DNA from: Propionibacteriaceae bacterium
Lineage (GTDB): Bacteria > Actinomycetota > Actinomycetes > Propionibacteriales > Propionibacteriaceae
NCBI GenBank assembly: GCA_031266665.1
Contig: JAISAO010000038.1
Span: forward strand, 1 to 64,000
Length of the DNA: 64,000 nucleotides
Direction of reading: 5' to 3'
Below the pieces are notes generated by a model that had not been told where the DNA came from, did no database searches, and saw only the letters and a program-made list of their open reading frames with translations. Position numbers and translations under genes: made by a program. Below, in pieces: positions 1 to 7,486 of this stretch (the first letter of the stretch is position 1; the number at the start of each line of letters is the position of its first letter).

Positions 1-383
1 TGCTGCTGTGGTTGTCAGTGGCGAGTGTGGTGTGCGTGACGGGGGCGGGGTGCTCCATGATTAACAGGCCCATCGTCGCGACCGCCCCCATCCCCCCTGA
101 GACCTTGGAACAAGGCACCCTGTACACCTGCAACGCCGGTGCCATCATATGGCTCGAAGACGACACCACCAATATCATCCCGCTCGGTGCCAGTCGCACC
201 AAAGACGGCCACTACGAGACCACCATAGCCTTCGGCGTGGGCGATCCCAACCTCGGAGCCATCGGCCCGGTCCGGCTGGGGGAGACTATGACGGCGCCGG
301 GCGTCGGCTCGGTCACGCTCGTGGCCTTTGAGGATGGGTCCGGAAGCCAGCTGGTGACCGTGTTGTTCATCCCCGAGCCATGA
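1..383 (+). CDS. Putative lipoprotein, 5' end outside the window
   Basis: The frame is open from base 3, so the true start lies upstream of the window. The first visible residues (LLWLSVASVVCVTGAGC) are the end of a signal peptide with a lipobox-like TGAGC, and the following protein of about 105 residues should be a surface lipoprotein. It is a paralogue of the next gene: both share an LxQGTLY segment after the signal peptide and a C-terminus with R-LGE, VTLV-F and VTVL-I-EP in the same order. No known domain is recognised. The role is unknown. Confidence 0.6.
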   Translation, partial: LLWLSVASVVCVTGAGCSMINRPIVATAPIPPETLEQGTLYTCNAGAIIWLEDDTTNIIPLGASRTKDGHYETTIAFGVGDPNLGAIGPVRLGETMTAPGVGSVTLVAFEDGSGSQLVTVLFIPEP

Positions 384-472
384 CCCGCCACAATACATCA
401 ACGCCAACCCGACAGGGACCACCGCCGTCTGCCGGGCGGCGGGCGGACGACACTTTGAGAGGATGTCCATGA

Positions 473-937
473 ATGAGGAAGAGAACACGTCGCCCGCAGA
501 CGCGCGTCCCCGGCGCAGGGGCCGGCTCCACGGCCACGGCTCGGAGGATACTGCTGGGACTGCTGGTGGCGGCTATGACGGTCGGGGCGGTAGCGGGGTG
601 CTCTGTGACCGCTGAAGGGCCGATCGAGGCCACCGCTACCATCTCCGCCGCCTTGGACCAGGGCACGCTTTACCGCCTCAGCGAAACGACGGAAATACGA
701 CTCGGCGCGACCAAGGGTGCCTACATCGAATTCGTCGGGATCGACCGCGACGAGGATAACCAGCCCCGGGCGCACCTGAAGATCGCCGCCACCGAGGACG
801 TGGATTTCAGGGTCGACGGCTATCTCCGTCTAGGGGAGAGCCTGTCGGTCCCAGACATCGGCGTCTTCACCCTGGTCTCCTTCGACAACTCCTTCGGCGG
901 GCAAAGGGTGACCGTGCTGTTGATCCGAGAGCCGTGA
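473..937 (+). CDS. Putative lipoprotein, paralogue of the preceding gene
   Basis: This is a 154-residue protein with a basic N-terminus, a hydrophobic stretch (ILLGLLVAAMTVGAVAGC) ending in lipobox VAGC, and a mature domain of about 110 residues. The ATG at 473 follows GAGAGG at about 457-462. It matches the upstream gene along its length (LDQGTLY, LRLGESL, VTVLLI-EP), so the pair arose by tandem duplication. An 89-bp gap separates them and they are probably co-transcribed. No catalytic motif is visible and the function is unknown. Confidence 0.6.
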   Translation: MRKRTRRPQTRVPGAGAGSTATARRILLGLLVAAMTVGAVAGCSVTAEGPIEATATISAALDQGTLYRLSETTEIRLGATKGAYIEFVGIDRDEDNQPRAHLKIAATEDVDFRVDGYLRLGESLSVPDIGVFTLVSFDNSFGGQRVTVLLIREP

Positions 938-968
938 CCGGCCGAGACACAACCTCGCCCCGTGCAAC

Positions 969-1125
969 CGTTCAAGCCGACCGACCGGACCCGTCCGCCG
1001 GGCCGGTCCGCCCGCTCCAGCACAACCGTCTCCACCCCCGCCCGTCGTAGCTCCCAAGCCGCCGCCAGCCCGCTGATACCGGCGCCCACGATTACGACAT
1101 CCACGGAAGTCATGAAATCAATCAT
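969..1125 (-). pseudogene. N-terminal remnant of an FAD-dependent oxidoreductase
   Basis: Read from 1125 downward, the first 52 or so codons give a textbook FAD-binding Rossmann start: VDVVIVGAGISGLAAAWELR, then a beta strand ending in an acidic residue (VVLER) and a GGR motif. This is the opening of flavin amine oxidase, phytoene desaturase or protoporphyrinogen oxidase-like enzymes, which normally run 400-500 residues. Similarity stops near 969, and the frame then runs antisense into the lipoprotein gene. The rest of the gene is absent, so this is a truncated remnant. Confidence 0.6.
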
Positions 1126-1148
1126 GGCCTATTCGATAGGCTGACGGG

Positions 1149-1721
1149 ATGGGATCAAGGACGGGGGCTATGGGGTATTGGCCCCAGGCGATGGTGCTTG
1201 ACCACGCCATGCCGGTCTGGTGGCGGCACGAGGTCCACACCATCGACCTTCCCAACCCGCGCCGCAGCGTCATTCAGGCGGCCCACGATCTCACCTGGGG
1301 CGAGGCGCCCTTCTTCCACGGCCTGCTCACCGTGATGGGGCTTGGGCTGAGGCGCCTGCCCGGCGACGCCAGAGTCCTGGCGATGTTCGAGAGCGGCGGT
1401 TACACCATCATCCATCAGTCCGACGACGAGTTGGTCGCGGCGGGCCTGTTGCGCCTATCGGCTCACCAGTCTCCGCCCGACCTGGGGGCCGACCCCCTGG
1501 CCGGGTTCCGCGACCTGGTGGACCCTGGTGTGAAGGTCGGCCTCAACTTCCTATACTGCGATGGGCGGCTGCGCACAGAAACCCGTGTTCAGCCCACAAC
1601 ACGGGCGGCGAGTCGTTGGTTTAGGCCCTACTGGTGGGGTGTGCGGGCCGGCGGCGGGCTGATCCGCCGCTCCTGGTTGAACGGCGTCCGCCAGCGTTCC
1701 GAGCGCCTCCCGGAAAGCTGA
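1149..1721 (+). CDS. Conserved hypothetical protein, possibly SRPBCC-like
   Basis: This 190-residue protein has no signal peptide. Its C-terminal half (VKVGLNFLYCDGRLRTETRV, then an R-x-W-FRPYWWGVRAG segment and IRRSWL) resembles small actinobacterial proteins of the SRPBCC/START-like type, where a TETRV strand is followed by a long basic C-terminal helix. That assignment is inference from pattern only. The codon at residue 15 (M-V-L-D-H) is an alternative start. It is divergent from the oxidoreductase remnant, which may once have been its partner. Confidence 0.55.
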   Translation: MGSRTGAMGYWPQAMVLDHAMPVWWRHEVHTIDLPNPRRSVIQAAHDLTWGEAPFFHGLLTVMGLGLRRLPGDARVLAMFESGGYTIIHQSDDELVAAGLLRLSAHQSPPDLGADPLAGFRDLVDPGVKVGLNFLYCDGRLRTETRVQPTTRAASRWFRPYWWGVRAGGGLIRRSWLNGVRQRSERLPES

Positions 1722-1769
1722 CGCCACCCCGCCGTGCCCGGCCGAAAAGTCGCTCAACCCCCAGTCGTC

Positions 1770-1929
1770 TAGATGGTTAATTCCAAGGGCTGGGCGATGG
1801 ATTCGCGCTCAGGCGGCGGGCCGGCCAGGAAGAGGAGAGAGGCGATGTGAGCATCGCCGACCGACGAGGACGCCGCCGACGCGTCGCCTGAGCGTGAGGA
1901 CGAGCCCATGTCTTGGAATTAACCATCTA
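1770..1929 (+). mobile_element. MITE-like element, copy 1 (TA ends)
   Basis: This 160-bp non-coding element is bounded by perfect 18-bp inverted repeats: TAGATGGTTAATTCCAAG on the left, its complement on the right. A near-identical 161-bp copy lies in the opposite orientation at 57357-57517, and a 37-bp derivative at 58661-58697. Each copy begins and ends in TA, which fits TA target duplication as in IS630/Tc1-mariner elements. No transposase with these ends is present in the window, so the element is non-autonomous. It lies between the 1149 gene and the DUF362 gene. Confidence 0.8.
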
Positions 1930-1997
1930 AGGGCGACGAAGGGGTTGGAGCGGGGTGTAGAGTCCGGCGGGAAGCGGTTCCAGATTTGGAGGCAGTC

Positions 1998-2870
1998 ATG
2001 ACGGCGACCGTGTACTTCAGCTCAGAGATCACGCCGGCGGCCCTGGTCGAGGTTTATCGTCGGCTCGGCCGGGAGGCCAAGGGCAAGGTGGCGGTCAAGA
2101 TCTCGACCGGCGAGCCCGGGCCCCGGGGCGGCAACTGGCTGGACCCGGGGCTGATCAAAGACTTCGTCCAACTGGTGGACGGCGCCATCGTGGAGTGTTG
2201 CACGGCCTACGGCGGCCGGCGGTCCGAGCCGGCGGAACATCTCCGGGTGGCGGCGGAGCACGGCTTCACGGCCATCGCCCCGGTCGACATCATGGACGCC
2301 GAGGGCGAGGTTGACCTGCCGACGCACCCCGGCGGCCATCTGACCCGGGACATCGTCGGCGCCCACCTGCTGGACTACGACTTCCTGGTGGTGCTGTCCC
2401 ATTTCAAGGGCCACGTCATGGGCGGTTTCGGCGGGGCCGTCAAGAACGCCTCGATCGGCTGCGCCAGCGCCGCCGGCAAGCTCAACATCCACTCCGCCGG
2501 CGCCTCGCTGACCGCCATGTCGGGCGAGGGCTCGACCCAGGACGGCTTCCTGGAGTCGATGGCCGAGGCCGCCATGGCGGTGGCGGACCATTTCGGCGAC
2601 CGCATCCTCTACCTCAACGTGGCCAACAACATCTCGGTCGATTGCGACTGCGACGGCAACGCCGCCCCGCCGACCATGGCCGACCTGGGCATCCTGGGCT
2701 CGCTCGACCCGGTGGCCCTGGACCGGGCCACGACCGACCTGGTGCGGCAGGCCCCGGACTCGGCCGAGGTGGTGGAGAGGATCGACTCGCGCCACGGCAT
2801 GCACACCTTGGACCAGGCCGCCCGTCTGGGCCTGGGCGTCCAGGACTACGAGCTGGTGACGGTCGGCTGA
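1998..2870 (+). CDS. DUF362 domain-containing protein
   Basis: This 290-residue cytosolic protein looks like the DUF362 family, whose members are often annotated as Fe-S center proteins. Supporting segments are FLVVLSHFKGHVMGGFGGAV followed by KNASIGCAS, a D-C-D-C-D cluster near residue 217 (SVDCDCDGN) and a terminal SLDPVALDRA block. Here the domain stands without an added ferredoxin domain. The start at 1998 is chosen because GGAGG at 1988-1992 precedes it; an upstream TTG at 1986 overlaps that ribosome-binding site. The biochemical role of DUF362 is poorly known. Confidence 0.8.
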   Translation: MTATVYFSSEITPAALVEVYRRLGREAKGKVAVKISTGEPGPRGGNWLDPGLIKDFVQLVDGAIVECCTAYGGRRSEPAEHLRVAAEHGFTAIAPVDIMDAEGEVDLPTHPGGHLTRDIVGAHLLDYDFLVVLSHFKGHVMGGFGGAVKNASIGCASAAGKLNIHSAGASLTAMSGEGSTQDGFLESMAEAAMAVADHFGDRILYLNVANNISVDCDCDGNAAPPTMADLGILGSLDPVALDRATTDLVRQAPDSAEVVERIDSRHGMHTLDQAARLGLGVQDYELVTVG

Positions 2871-2883
2871 GTGGTCTGAGGGG

Positions 2884-2994
2884 CTGAGCCCCGATCCGCC
2901 GTTTCTCGACCACCGGGCCGTCTCGTCCGGGTCGTTTGAAGGCGCCAACGCTTGAACGTCAAGTCCGTCCTCGCTCTGCCGCCACTCCCGCCAT
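2884..2994. repeat. Palindromic repeat family (AGCCCAGATCCACCG), copy a
   Basis: The sequence opens CTGAGCCCCGATCCGCCG and runs in parallel with the first two thirds of the full element at 19483-19643. Both have TTCTCGAC-ACCG, then GTCCGGG, then a later AGTCCGTCCTCGC block and CCGCCA. The right inverted repeat is missing, so this copy is truncated or decayed. It begins 14 bp after the DUF362 stop codon and ends at the likely start of the next gene. Confidence 0.65.
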
Positions 2995-4115
2995 GTCTGT
3001 GTGGGGTGTTGTTTGGCCGTCAGCTTGCTTAAGCTCGAGGTCCAGCGATGGCCGCTTCGACCCGGCCGCCGTCGAGGACCTGCTCCGACGAGCCGCCGAC
3101 CACCTCGGCGGCGGCACCGGCCAAGACGCTGCCGAATACCTCTTCGGCCTGGCCCCAGACTGGCGGCTGCGCCCGGAGGGTGAACGCCGCGCCAAAGCCG
3201 CCGCCATCCACGGCGTCCAACCCGACAGCTTCCGCAAAACCCCCGAACACACCCTCGTCGAACAACTGGCCGAAGGCGTCCTGGCCATCGCCCGCGAGAC
3301 CGACCTACGCCAAACCCGCCTGGCCATGGAAACCCGCCACCCCGCCGACTCCCGCCTGGCCGTCCACTGGGTCGAACGCTTCGAGGCCTACTACCGCGTC
3401 TGGACGCCCGCCTGGGCACTGGCCGGCGACCTCCTGGCCGCCATCGCCACCCGCCACGAGCCGCCCGCGCCGTTCCCGCCCTGGGACCCCGACGGCCGCG
3501 AAACCGCCAGCCACGAGCCAGAACCCGACGAGCACGGCAACCGCTACCACCCCGCCGACCAAGCCAACGGCTACGCCCGTTTCGCCCTCTACCGCTACGC
3601 CACCTACCAGTTAGAGCTGAAACGCTTCACGACCCGCCACGGCGGCCTCTGGCTGCTGTCCGGCCCAGACGTCGAGGCCAAAGTCGCCGACGCCATCCAC
3701 CGCGTCGGCTGGCACAACCCATTGAACGAGGAGGACGACGCCTGGCTCCGCCGCAACCTGGCCGACAGCCGCCACGAGGAACAAGACCACTTCAACCAAA
3801 TCCTCCGGCGCGCCACCACCGGGGAGTCGATCCTGGACGACTGGCAAGACTACGTCGCCGGCTGCCAATGCGCGGTCGACCAGGCGGGCGAATTATTGCC
3901 GGCCGAACCCGCCGCCAACGCCGACACCGAGCCGGCCTGCCAAGTCCACGCCACCATCGCGGCCTGCCACGACTACTTGCGACCTCATCGACGCGGACTG
4001 GCTCAAGATCGCCGACTGGTACCGGCCGGGCAGCCAGCCGAGCAGAGGGGTCAGGCCGGGGGAATTGTACGAGGAGCGGGCGCGAAGGCTGCGGGAGACA
4101 AAAACCGGCCCCTGA
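2993..4115 (+). pseudogene. Frameshifted gene of unknown function, foreign-looking
   Basis: The frame gives about 330 residues from 2993. An N-terminal module (DAAEYLFGL, then ERRAKAAAIHGVQPDSFRKT) resembles a small helical module found at the start of many uncharacterised actinobacterial proteins. Near 3977 the frame changes: the +1 frame continues naturally as CDLIDADWLKIADWYRPGSQ and ends at TGA 4113-4115, while the original frame runs on as basic low-quality sequence to 4225. A single inserted base would explain this. The 5' end abuts a repeat and may be truncated. Codon choice is C- and A-rich, unlike neighbours, suggesting transfer. Function unknown. Confidence 0.5.
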
Positions 4116-4542
4116 GCGCGCAGACACGACGAACAAAACCTATAAGATTCACAAAAAATAATTACCGCGCGGTTGCCGCCGGCCAGCAGAGGCCACGCCT
4201 GCCCAGGCGAACACGCACTCGTTGAATACCCTGGAAGGCCAGCAGTTGAAAACTAAAAACAACTCGCGGGTTTCGCCCAAGCAAGCCTGGGCGAAACCCA
4301 TCGCCGCAAAGCGTCCTGGTCGAGATGATTACGAGCTTGGTCGGCCAGTTCCTCATCGGACACACTTCGAATAATCCGGCGCATTCGAATAATCCCGAGA
4401 ACCAGAATAATCCGGCGTCCCCAGCTCATCCTCTTCTCTTTCCCTCAGCCCCAGCGCCATTAACGAATTATCCCTCCTGCTAGTTAGTCAATCACCTAAA
4501 CATTAGTTTAGCACAAGTAAAATAGTGATGCAAGGGATTGTA
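4116..4542. other. Non-coding AT-richer stretch
   Basis: No convincing gene is visible in these 427 bases. The composition drops sharply toward AT around 4440-4540. The motif AATAATCCGGCG occurs twice (about 4370-4415), and a strong hairpin lies at 4268-4299. The stretch separates the frameshifted gene from the converging lipoprotein gene and looks like the edge of acquired DNA. Confidence 0.5.
4268..4299 (-). terminator. Strong hairpin, possible minus-strand terminator
   Basis: A perfect 12-bp inverted repeat, GGGTTTCGCCCA and its complement, is separated by 8 bases. On the minus strand it is followed, after a GCGAG spacer, by a T-rich run (TTGTTTTTAGTTTT), as in factor-independent terminators. 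No gene ends directly at it, so it may be a relic or may end a non-coding transcript. Confidence 0.4.
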
Positions 4543-4565
4543 ACAAAAACCCGCCGGAGGGCGGG
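4543..4565 (-). terminator. Rho-independent terminator of the 4592-5143 lipoprotein gene
   Basis: On the minus strand the sequence reads CCCGCC-CTCC-GGCGGG followed directly by TTTTTGT: a 6-bp GC stem, 4-base loop and U-tract. It lies 26 bases beyond the stop codon of the lipoprotein gene. Confidence 0.85.
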
Positions 4566-4591
4566 TATGTATGGTAATTTGTGTTTATGAA

Positions 4592-5143
4592 CTATTCAAC
4601 ACTCTCAATTTTCCAATAGGTGCCATCTTCATTATGGCTGATGTGATACCAAATAAGAGCGGTACCCTTATCGGTTTCACGAAACACTTTCATGGCAAGC
4701 GCACTAGAATATCCTCGCCTTGAATTAGGCTCGCACTCGAGTAAGTATGCATCAACGGCATCAGCAAGCTCTTTATAAGTGCCATAACTAGTTCCGATAA
4801 GCGGGTTCTCGGTCGCCTCGCAGTCCCAATCCGTTTCTGACGAACCATCTGTTCCCTGTGGCGGCGCTGTCGACTCAGGCGCTGACTCGCCCGTGGGGGG
4901 CGTTACCTCTTCTGCCCCTATCGGTATTTCTGTCACGCCGGCATTCGGCAGTGCTGGTGACTCAGACGCTGAATTGTCCGTATCACCAGCCTGCGCCGTG
5001 TCTTCTGCCGGATTGTTCTCGCCGCAGGCGGCTGCGCCCAATAACAGGGCTAGCGCCAAGGCTGCGGCGAGCCCCATTTTCAACGGCCTCGCCGCCGCTT
5101 TTCCGCCAGCCCCACCGATGGGGCCAGCGTCACGATTAGCCAT
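4592..5143 (-). CDS. Putative lipoprotein with a small C-terminal domain
   Basis: The protein is 183 residues. A hydrophobic signal ends in lipobox LGAAAC at about residue 40, followed by an acidic, Ser/Pro/Thr-rich linker of about 70 residues. The last 70 residues form a compact region (WDCEATENPLIGTSYGTYKE, two Cys, a YWKIESVE ending). The 3' half is clearly more AT-rich than the chromosome average, suggesting acquisition. The start could also be the Met at residue 23, just before the hydrophobic core. It is likely exported and membrane-anchored; the function is unknown. Confidence 0.65.
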   Translation of the reverse strand: MANRDAGPIGGAGGKAAARPLKMGLAAALALALLLGAAACGENNPAEDTAQAGDTDNSASESPALPNAGVTEIPIGAEEVTPPTGESAPESTAPPQGTDGSSETDWDCEATENPLIGTSYGTYKELADAVDAYLLECEPNSRRGYSSALAMKVFRETDKGTALIWYHISHNEDGTYWKIESVE

Positions 5144-5281
5144 AAATTATCCCCGCGTTGACGTGTCGATAGCGCTCAAGCCCACGTAGAGTAACACGCC
5201 TGTCAGGGGGGCGCAATTCGGAGCCGGCCACGCCTTCCCGCGACTCGGCCACGGGCGGGCAGCGCTCCCGGCCCCGCCGTC

Positions 5282-5581
5282 TCAGCCGTCCCCCAGCAGT
5301 TCCCCGACCCCGACCCCCAGGGTCTGGCACAGCGCCAGCAGCGTGAACAGCCTGGGGTTCAGCGGCGAGCCCGGCCGGGACTCGCCCTTCTCGAACTTCT
5401 GGTAGGTGTAGGCGCTGATCCCGGCCAGGTGGGCCACCCGCTCCTGGCTGAGGCCGCGCTCCAGCCGCAGGCGTTGCAGCCGCAGCCCGACCTGGCGGGC
5501 GAGCGCCGCCCGCGCCTGGGGGTCAAACGTCAGATCGGCCACCCGCCCAGCCTCAGCCCGGCCGGGCTTGACCGCTACCAT
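5282..5581 (-). CDS. Small XRE-family HTH transcriptional regulator
   Basis: This 99-residue protein is almost entirely one XRE/Cro-type DNA-binding domain (about residues 30-95). It shows LRLERGLSQERVAHLAGISA as the helix-turn-helix, then YQKFEKGESRPG as the third helix, and LLALCQTLGVGVGELLG at the end. The start at 5581 is preferred because an upstream extension is not HTH-like. A 14-bp perfect palindrome overlaps the start codon, which suggests autoregulation. No operon partner is on the same strand nearby, so the target is unknown. Confidence 0.75.
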   Translation of the reverse strand: MVAVKPGRAEAGRVADLTFDPQARAALARQVGLRLQRLRLERGLSQERVAHLAGISAYTYQKFEKGESRPGSPLNPRLFTLLALCQTLGVGVGELLGDG

Positions 5582-5591
5582 ACATGTATGG
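5578..5591. promoter_or_regulatory. Palindrome over the HTH regulator start codon
   Basis: CCATACATGTATGG is a perfect 14-bp palindrome overlapping the ATG of the regulator. Its position fits an operator for autorepression by a dimeric HTH protein. Binding is inferred, not shown. Confidence 0.4.
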
Positions 5592-5784
5592 GAATATCCG
5601 GATGGCCACACCGGACGGGGGAGCCGCCAGCCGCCCGCCCCGACCAACGAAAATCAGTATTTACTTTTGGGGGCGATTGTGATGACTTTGGGAATAGTCG
5701 TGTCGCGGGCGGTGGGACGCGCCCCGGCGCGGGCGGCCGGCGACAATCATTTAAAGGGCGATGACGCCCGAGGAGACGAGCGCG

Positions 5785-6090
5785 ATGTCGACGACAGAGC
5801 AATACCCCGCCCAACACCAACAGCCAAACCAATACCAATACCCGCCGCAGGCGCAACCCCAATACGCGCCGACGGCCCCGCCGCCGCCACAGCGGGAGCC
5901 GAGGCGCGACCGCCGGGCGACGAAAATCGCGGCCGTCGCCGCCGGCCTGATCCTGCTGGCGGGCGGCGCGGCCGTCGGCACACACCTGGCCACGCGCGGC
6001 GACGAACCGGCCACCACCGCCAACAGCCAACCGGTGCCAGAGGGATGGCAGTCGGACACTGTTTCGCTTGGCGACGGTGACGACACTTGA
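5785..6090 (+). CDS. Small single-pass membrane protein with Gln/Pro/Tyr-rich N-terminus
   Basis: The protein is 101 residues. The first 40 or so are rich in Q, P, Y and A (for example QQPNQYQYPPQAQPQY), then a basic stretch REPRRDRRATK leads into one membrane helix (IAAVAAGLILLAGGAAVGTH) and a short outside tail. The ATG at 5785 has GAGGAGA eight bases upstream, so it is preferred over the ATG at 5761. It is a typical cytoplasmic-tail, single-anchor layout with no known domain. It converges on the 6174-7460 gene. Function unknown. Confidence 0.6.
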   Translation: MSTTEQYPAQHQQPNQYQYPPQAQPQYAPTAPPPPQREPRRDRRATKIAAVAAGLILLAGGAAVGTHLATRGDEPATTANSQPVPEGWQSDTVSLGDGDDT

Positions 6091-6179
6091 CGGGTGCCCC
6101 GTCCGCCTTCGCGCTGCTACCCCCGCCCCATCACGCCCGTGTGACGCCGCTCGCCCCGCCGACCAGCGCTGGGTCAGGG
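6090..6179. repeat. Palindromic repeat family, decayed copy b
   Basis: This stretch parallels the right half of the element at 19483-19643: TCGC, CCGCC-CATCAC-CCCGT, GCCGCTCGCC-CGCCGA, then GCTGGGTCAGGGC against GGTGGATCTGGGC. It lacks the left inverted repeat. The minus-strand FHA gene ends inside it: its TGA stop is formed by the TCA at 6174-6176. Confidence 0.5.
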
Positions 6180-7460
6180 CCAGGACAGGCTCTCGATCTC
6201 GCCCTCGGCGGCGGGGCGGACGACGATTCTGGTCCAGGCGCCGACGTAGAGGCGGTCGTCTGGGCCGACCGCCTCTTTGGCGCTGATCGGTTGGTCTGGC
6301 AGGGGGGCGCCGGCCGGGGCGACGAAGGTGCCGTTGGCGGAGTCGAGGTCGGTGACGTACCACTGGCGGGAGAGTCGGACCAGTTCGGCCTGGCGGCGGC
6401 TGCAGCCGGAGTCGGTTCCGCAATCGACTTCGGGGTTGAGTTGGCGCGAGACCGAGCGGCGGCCGATCAGGGACCGGTCGGCCAGGGGGAAGACGGTCGG
6501 CGGGCCCAGGGGCGGCAGCGGGTCGGGCGAGTCCTGGAGGGCGTACCAGTCGGGGTCGATCCAAACCTCCGCCACCCAACTCTCACCCGTCGTTCCGGCC
6601 GTCCTGGGGGAGGCCGGAACGTCCGTGGCCGGTCCGCCGGGGAGCGGGTCGGGGGTGGCGCCGTCGCCCGGGCGGTTCGGGCTGTCGCCGCCGGTCGGGC
6701 TGAGGGCCGCTGCGGGGGAGTCGGACGATTCGGTGGCCTGGGGGGCGGCGTCTCCGGGCGCGTCTGGAGTGTCGGTTGTTGGGGCGGGCGACTCGGGCGA
6801 GGGGGTGTCGGCGGCGTCGGCTGGGGCGGGGCTGTCGGTCCCGACGACATCGGCTGGGGCGGGGCTGTCGGCCCCGACGACATCGGCGGGGGCGGGGTCG
6901 TCCGTAGGCGTGTCGGCCGTCGGGGTGGGGGACCCGGCGGGGTTGGCCGGGTCGGCTGCTGGAGTGGTGTCGCCGGACGCCTCCGGGCTGGCGGTTGCTG
7001 GAGCGGCGTTGCCGAGGGCCTCCGGGCTGGCGGCTTCTGAGGCGGGGGACTGGGCCTCCCGGGGCGAGTCGGGGACGGCGGTGCCGTCGGCTATCGGGCT
7101 TAGTGCCGGAGTTTCGGACCGGACCGGCTCCGGGGCGGGGTCGCCGCCGGAGGTCTCGGCCGCCGCCCGCGGCGTGGCATAGGCGCCGGCGGCCAGGGTC
7201 AGAGCCGTGGCCAGATCGGTGTTGGGCAGGGCGCCGGTGGTGTAGTCGTAGCCGCAGGCCTCGCAGAACAGGGCCCCGACGGGGTTGACGGCGCCGCAGT
7301 GGGGGCAGGTGTTCGGCGCCGGTAGCGGCCCGGACGCGGCCGGAAGCGTGGACCCGGACGGGGTCGGCGACACGGCCGGGGCGCCGGCCGGCAGGGGGGC
7401 GCCGCAGACGTCGCAGAAATCGGTCGTCTGGGACGGGTGGCCGTCGGGGCAGACGGGCAT
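6174..7460 (-). CDS. Zinc-ribbon and FHA domain protein
   Basis: This is the 428-residue last gene of the nine-gene operon. Two zinc ribbons come first: C-x11-C-x2-C in the first 20 residues, and CPHCGAVNPVGALFCEACG at residues 52-70. A long linker rich in Ala, Pro, Ser and Asp follows (residues about 90-290) with 11-residue repeats around SPAPADVVG. The C-terminal 130 residues form an FHA domain (LADRSLIGRRSVSRQL, then CSRRQAELVR, then DLDSANGTFVAPAG), which binds phosphothreonine. It is a likely reader for the kinase two to three genes upstream. The stop codon lies in a decayed repeat. Confidence 0.85.
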   Translation of the reverse strand: MPVCPDGHPSQTTDFCDVCGAPLPAGAPAVSPTPSGSTLPAASGPLPAPNTCPHCGAVNPVGALFCEACGYDYTTGALPNTDLATALTLAAGAYATPRAAAETSGGDPAPEPVRSETPALSPIADGTAVPDSPREAQSPASEAASPEALGNAAPATASPEASGDTTPAADPANPAGSPTPTADTPTDDPAPADVVGADSPAPADVVGTDSPAPADAADTPSPESPAPTTDTPDAPGDAAPQATESSDSPAAALSPTGGDSPNRPGDGATPDPLPGGPATDVPASPRTAGTTGESWVAEVWIDPDWYALQDSPDPLPPLGPPTVFPLADRSLIGRRSVSRQLNPEVDCGTDSGCSRRQAELVRLSRQWYVTDLDSANGTFVAPAGAPLPDQPISAKEAVGPDDRLYVGAWTRIVVRPAAEGEIESLSWP

Positions 7461-7486
7461 GGTGGCCTCCTCGGGTTAGCGCGGGG

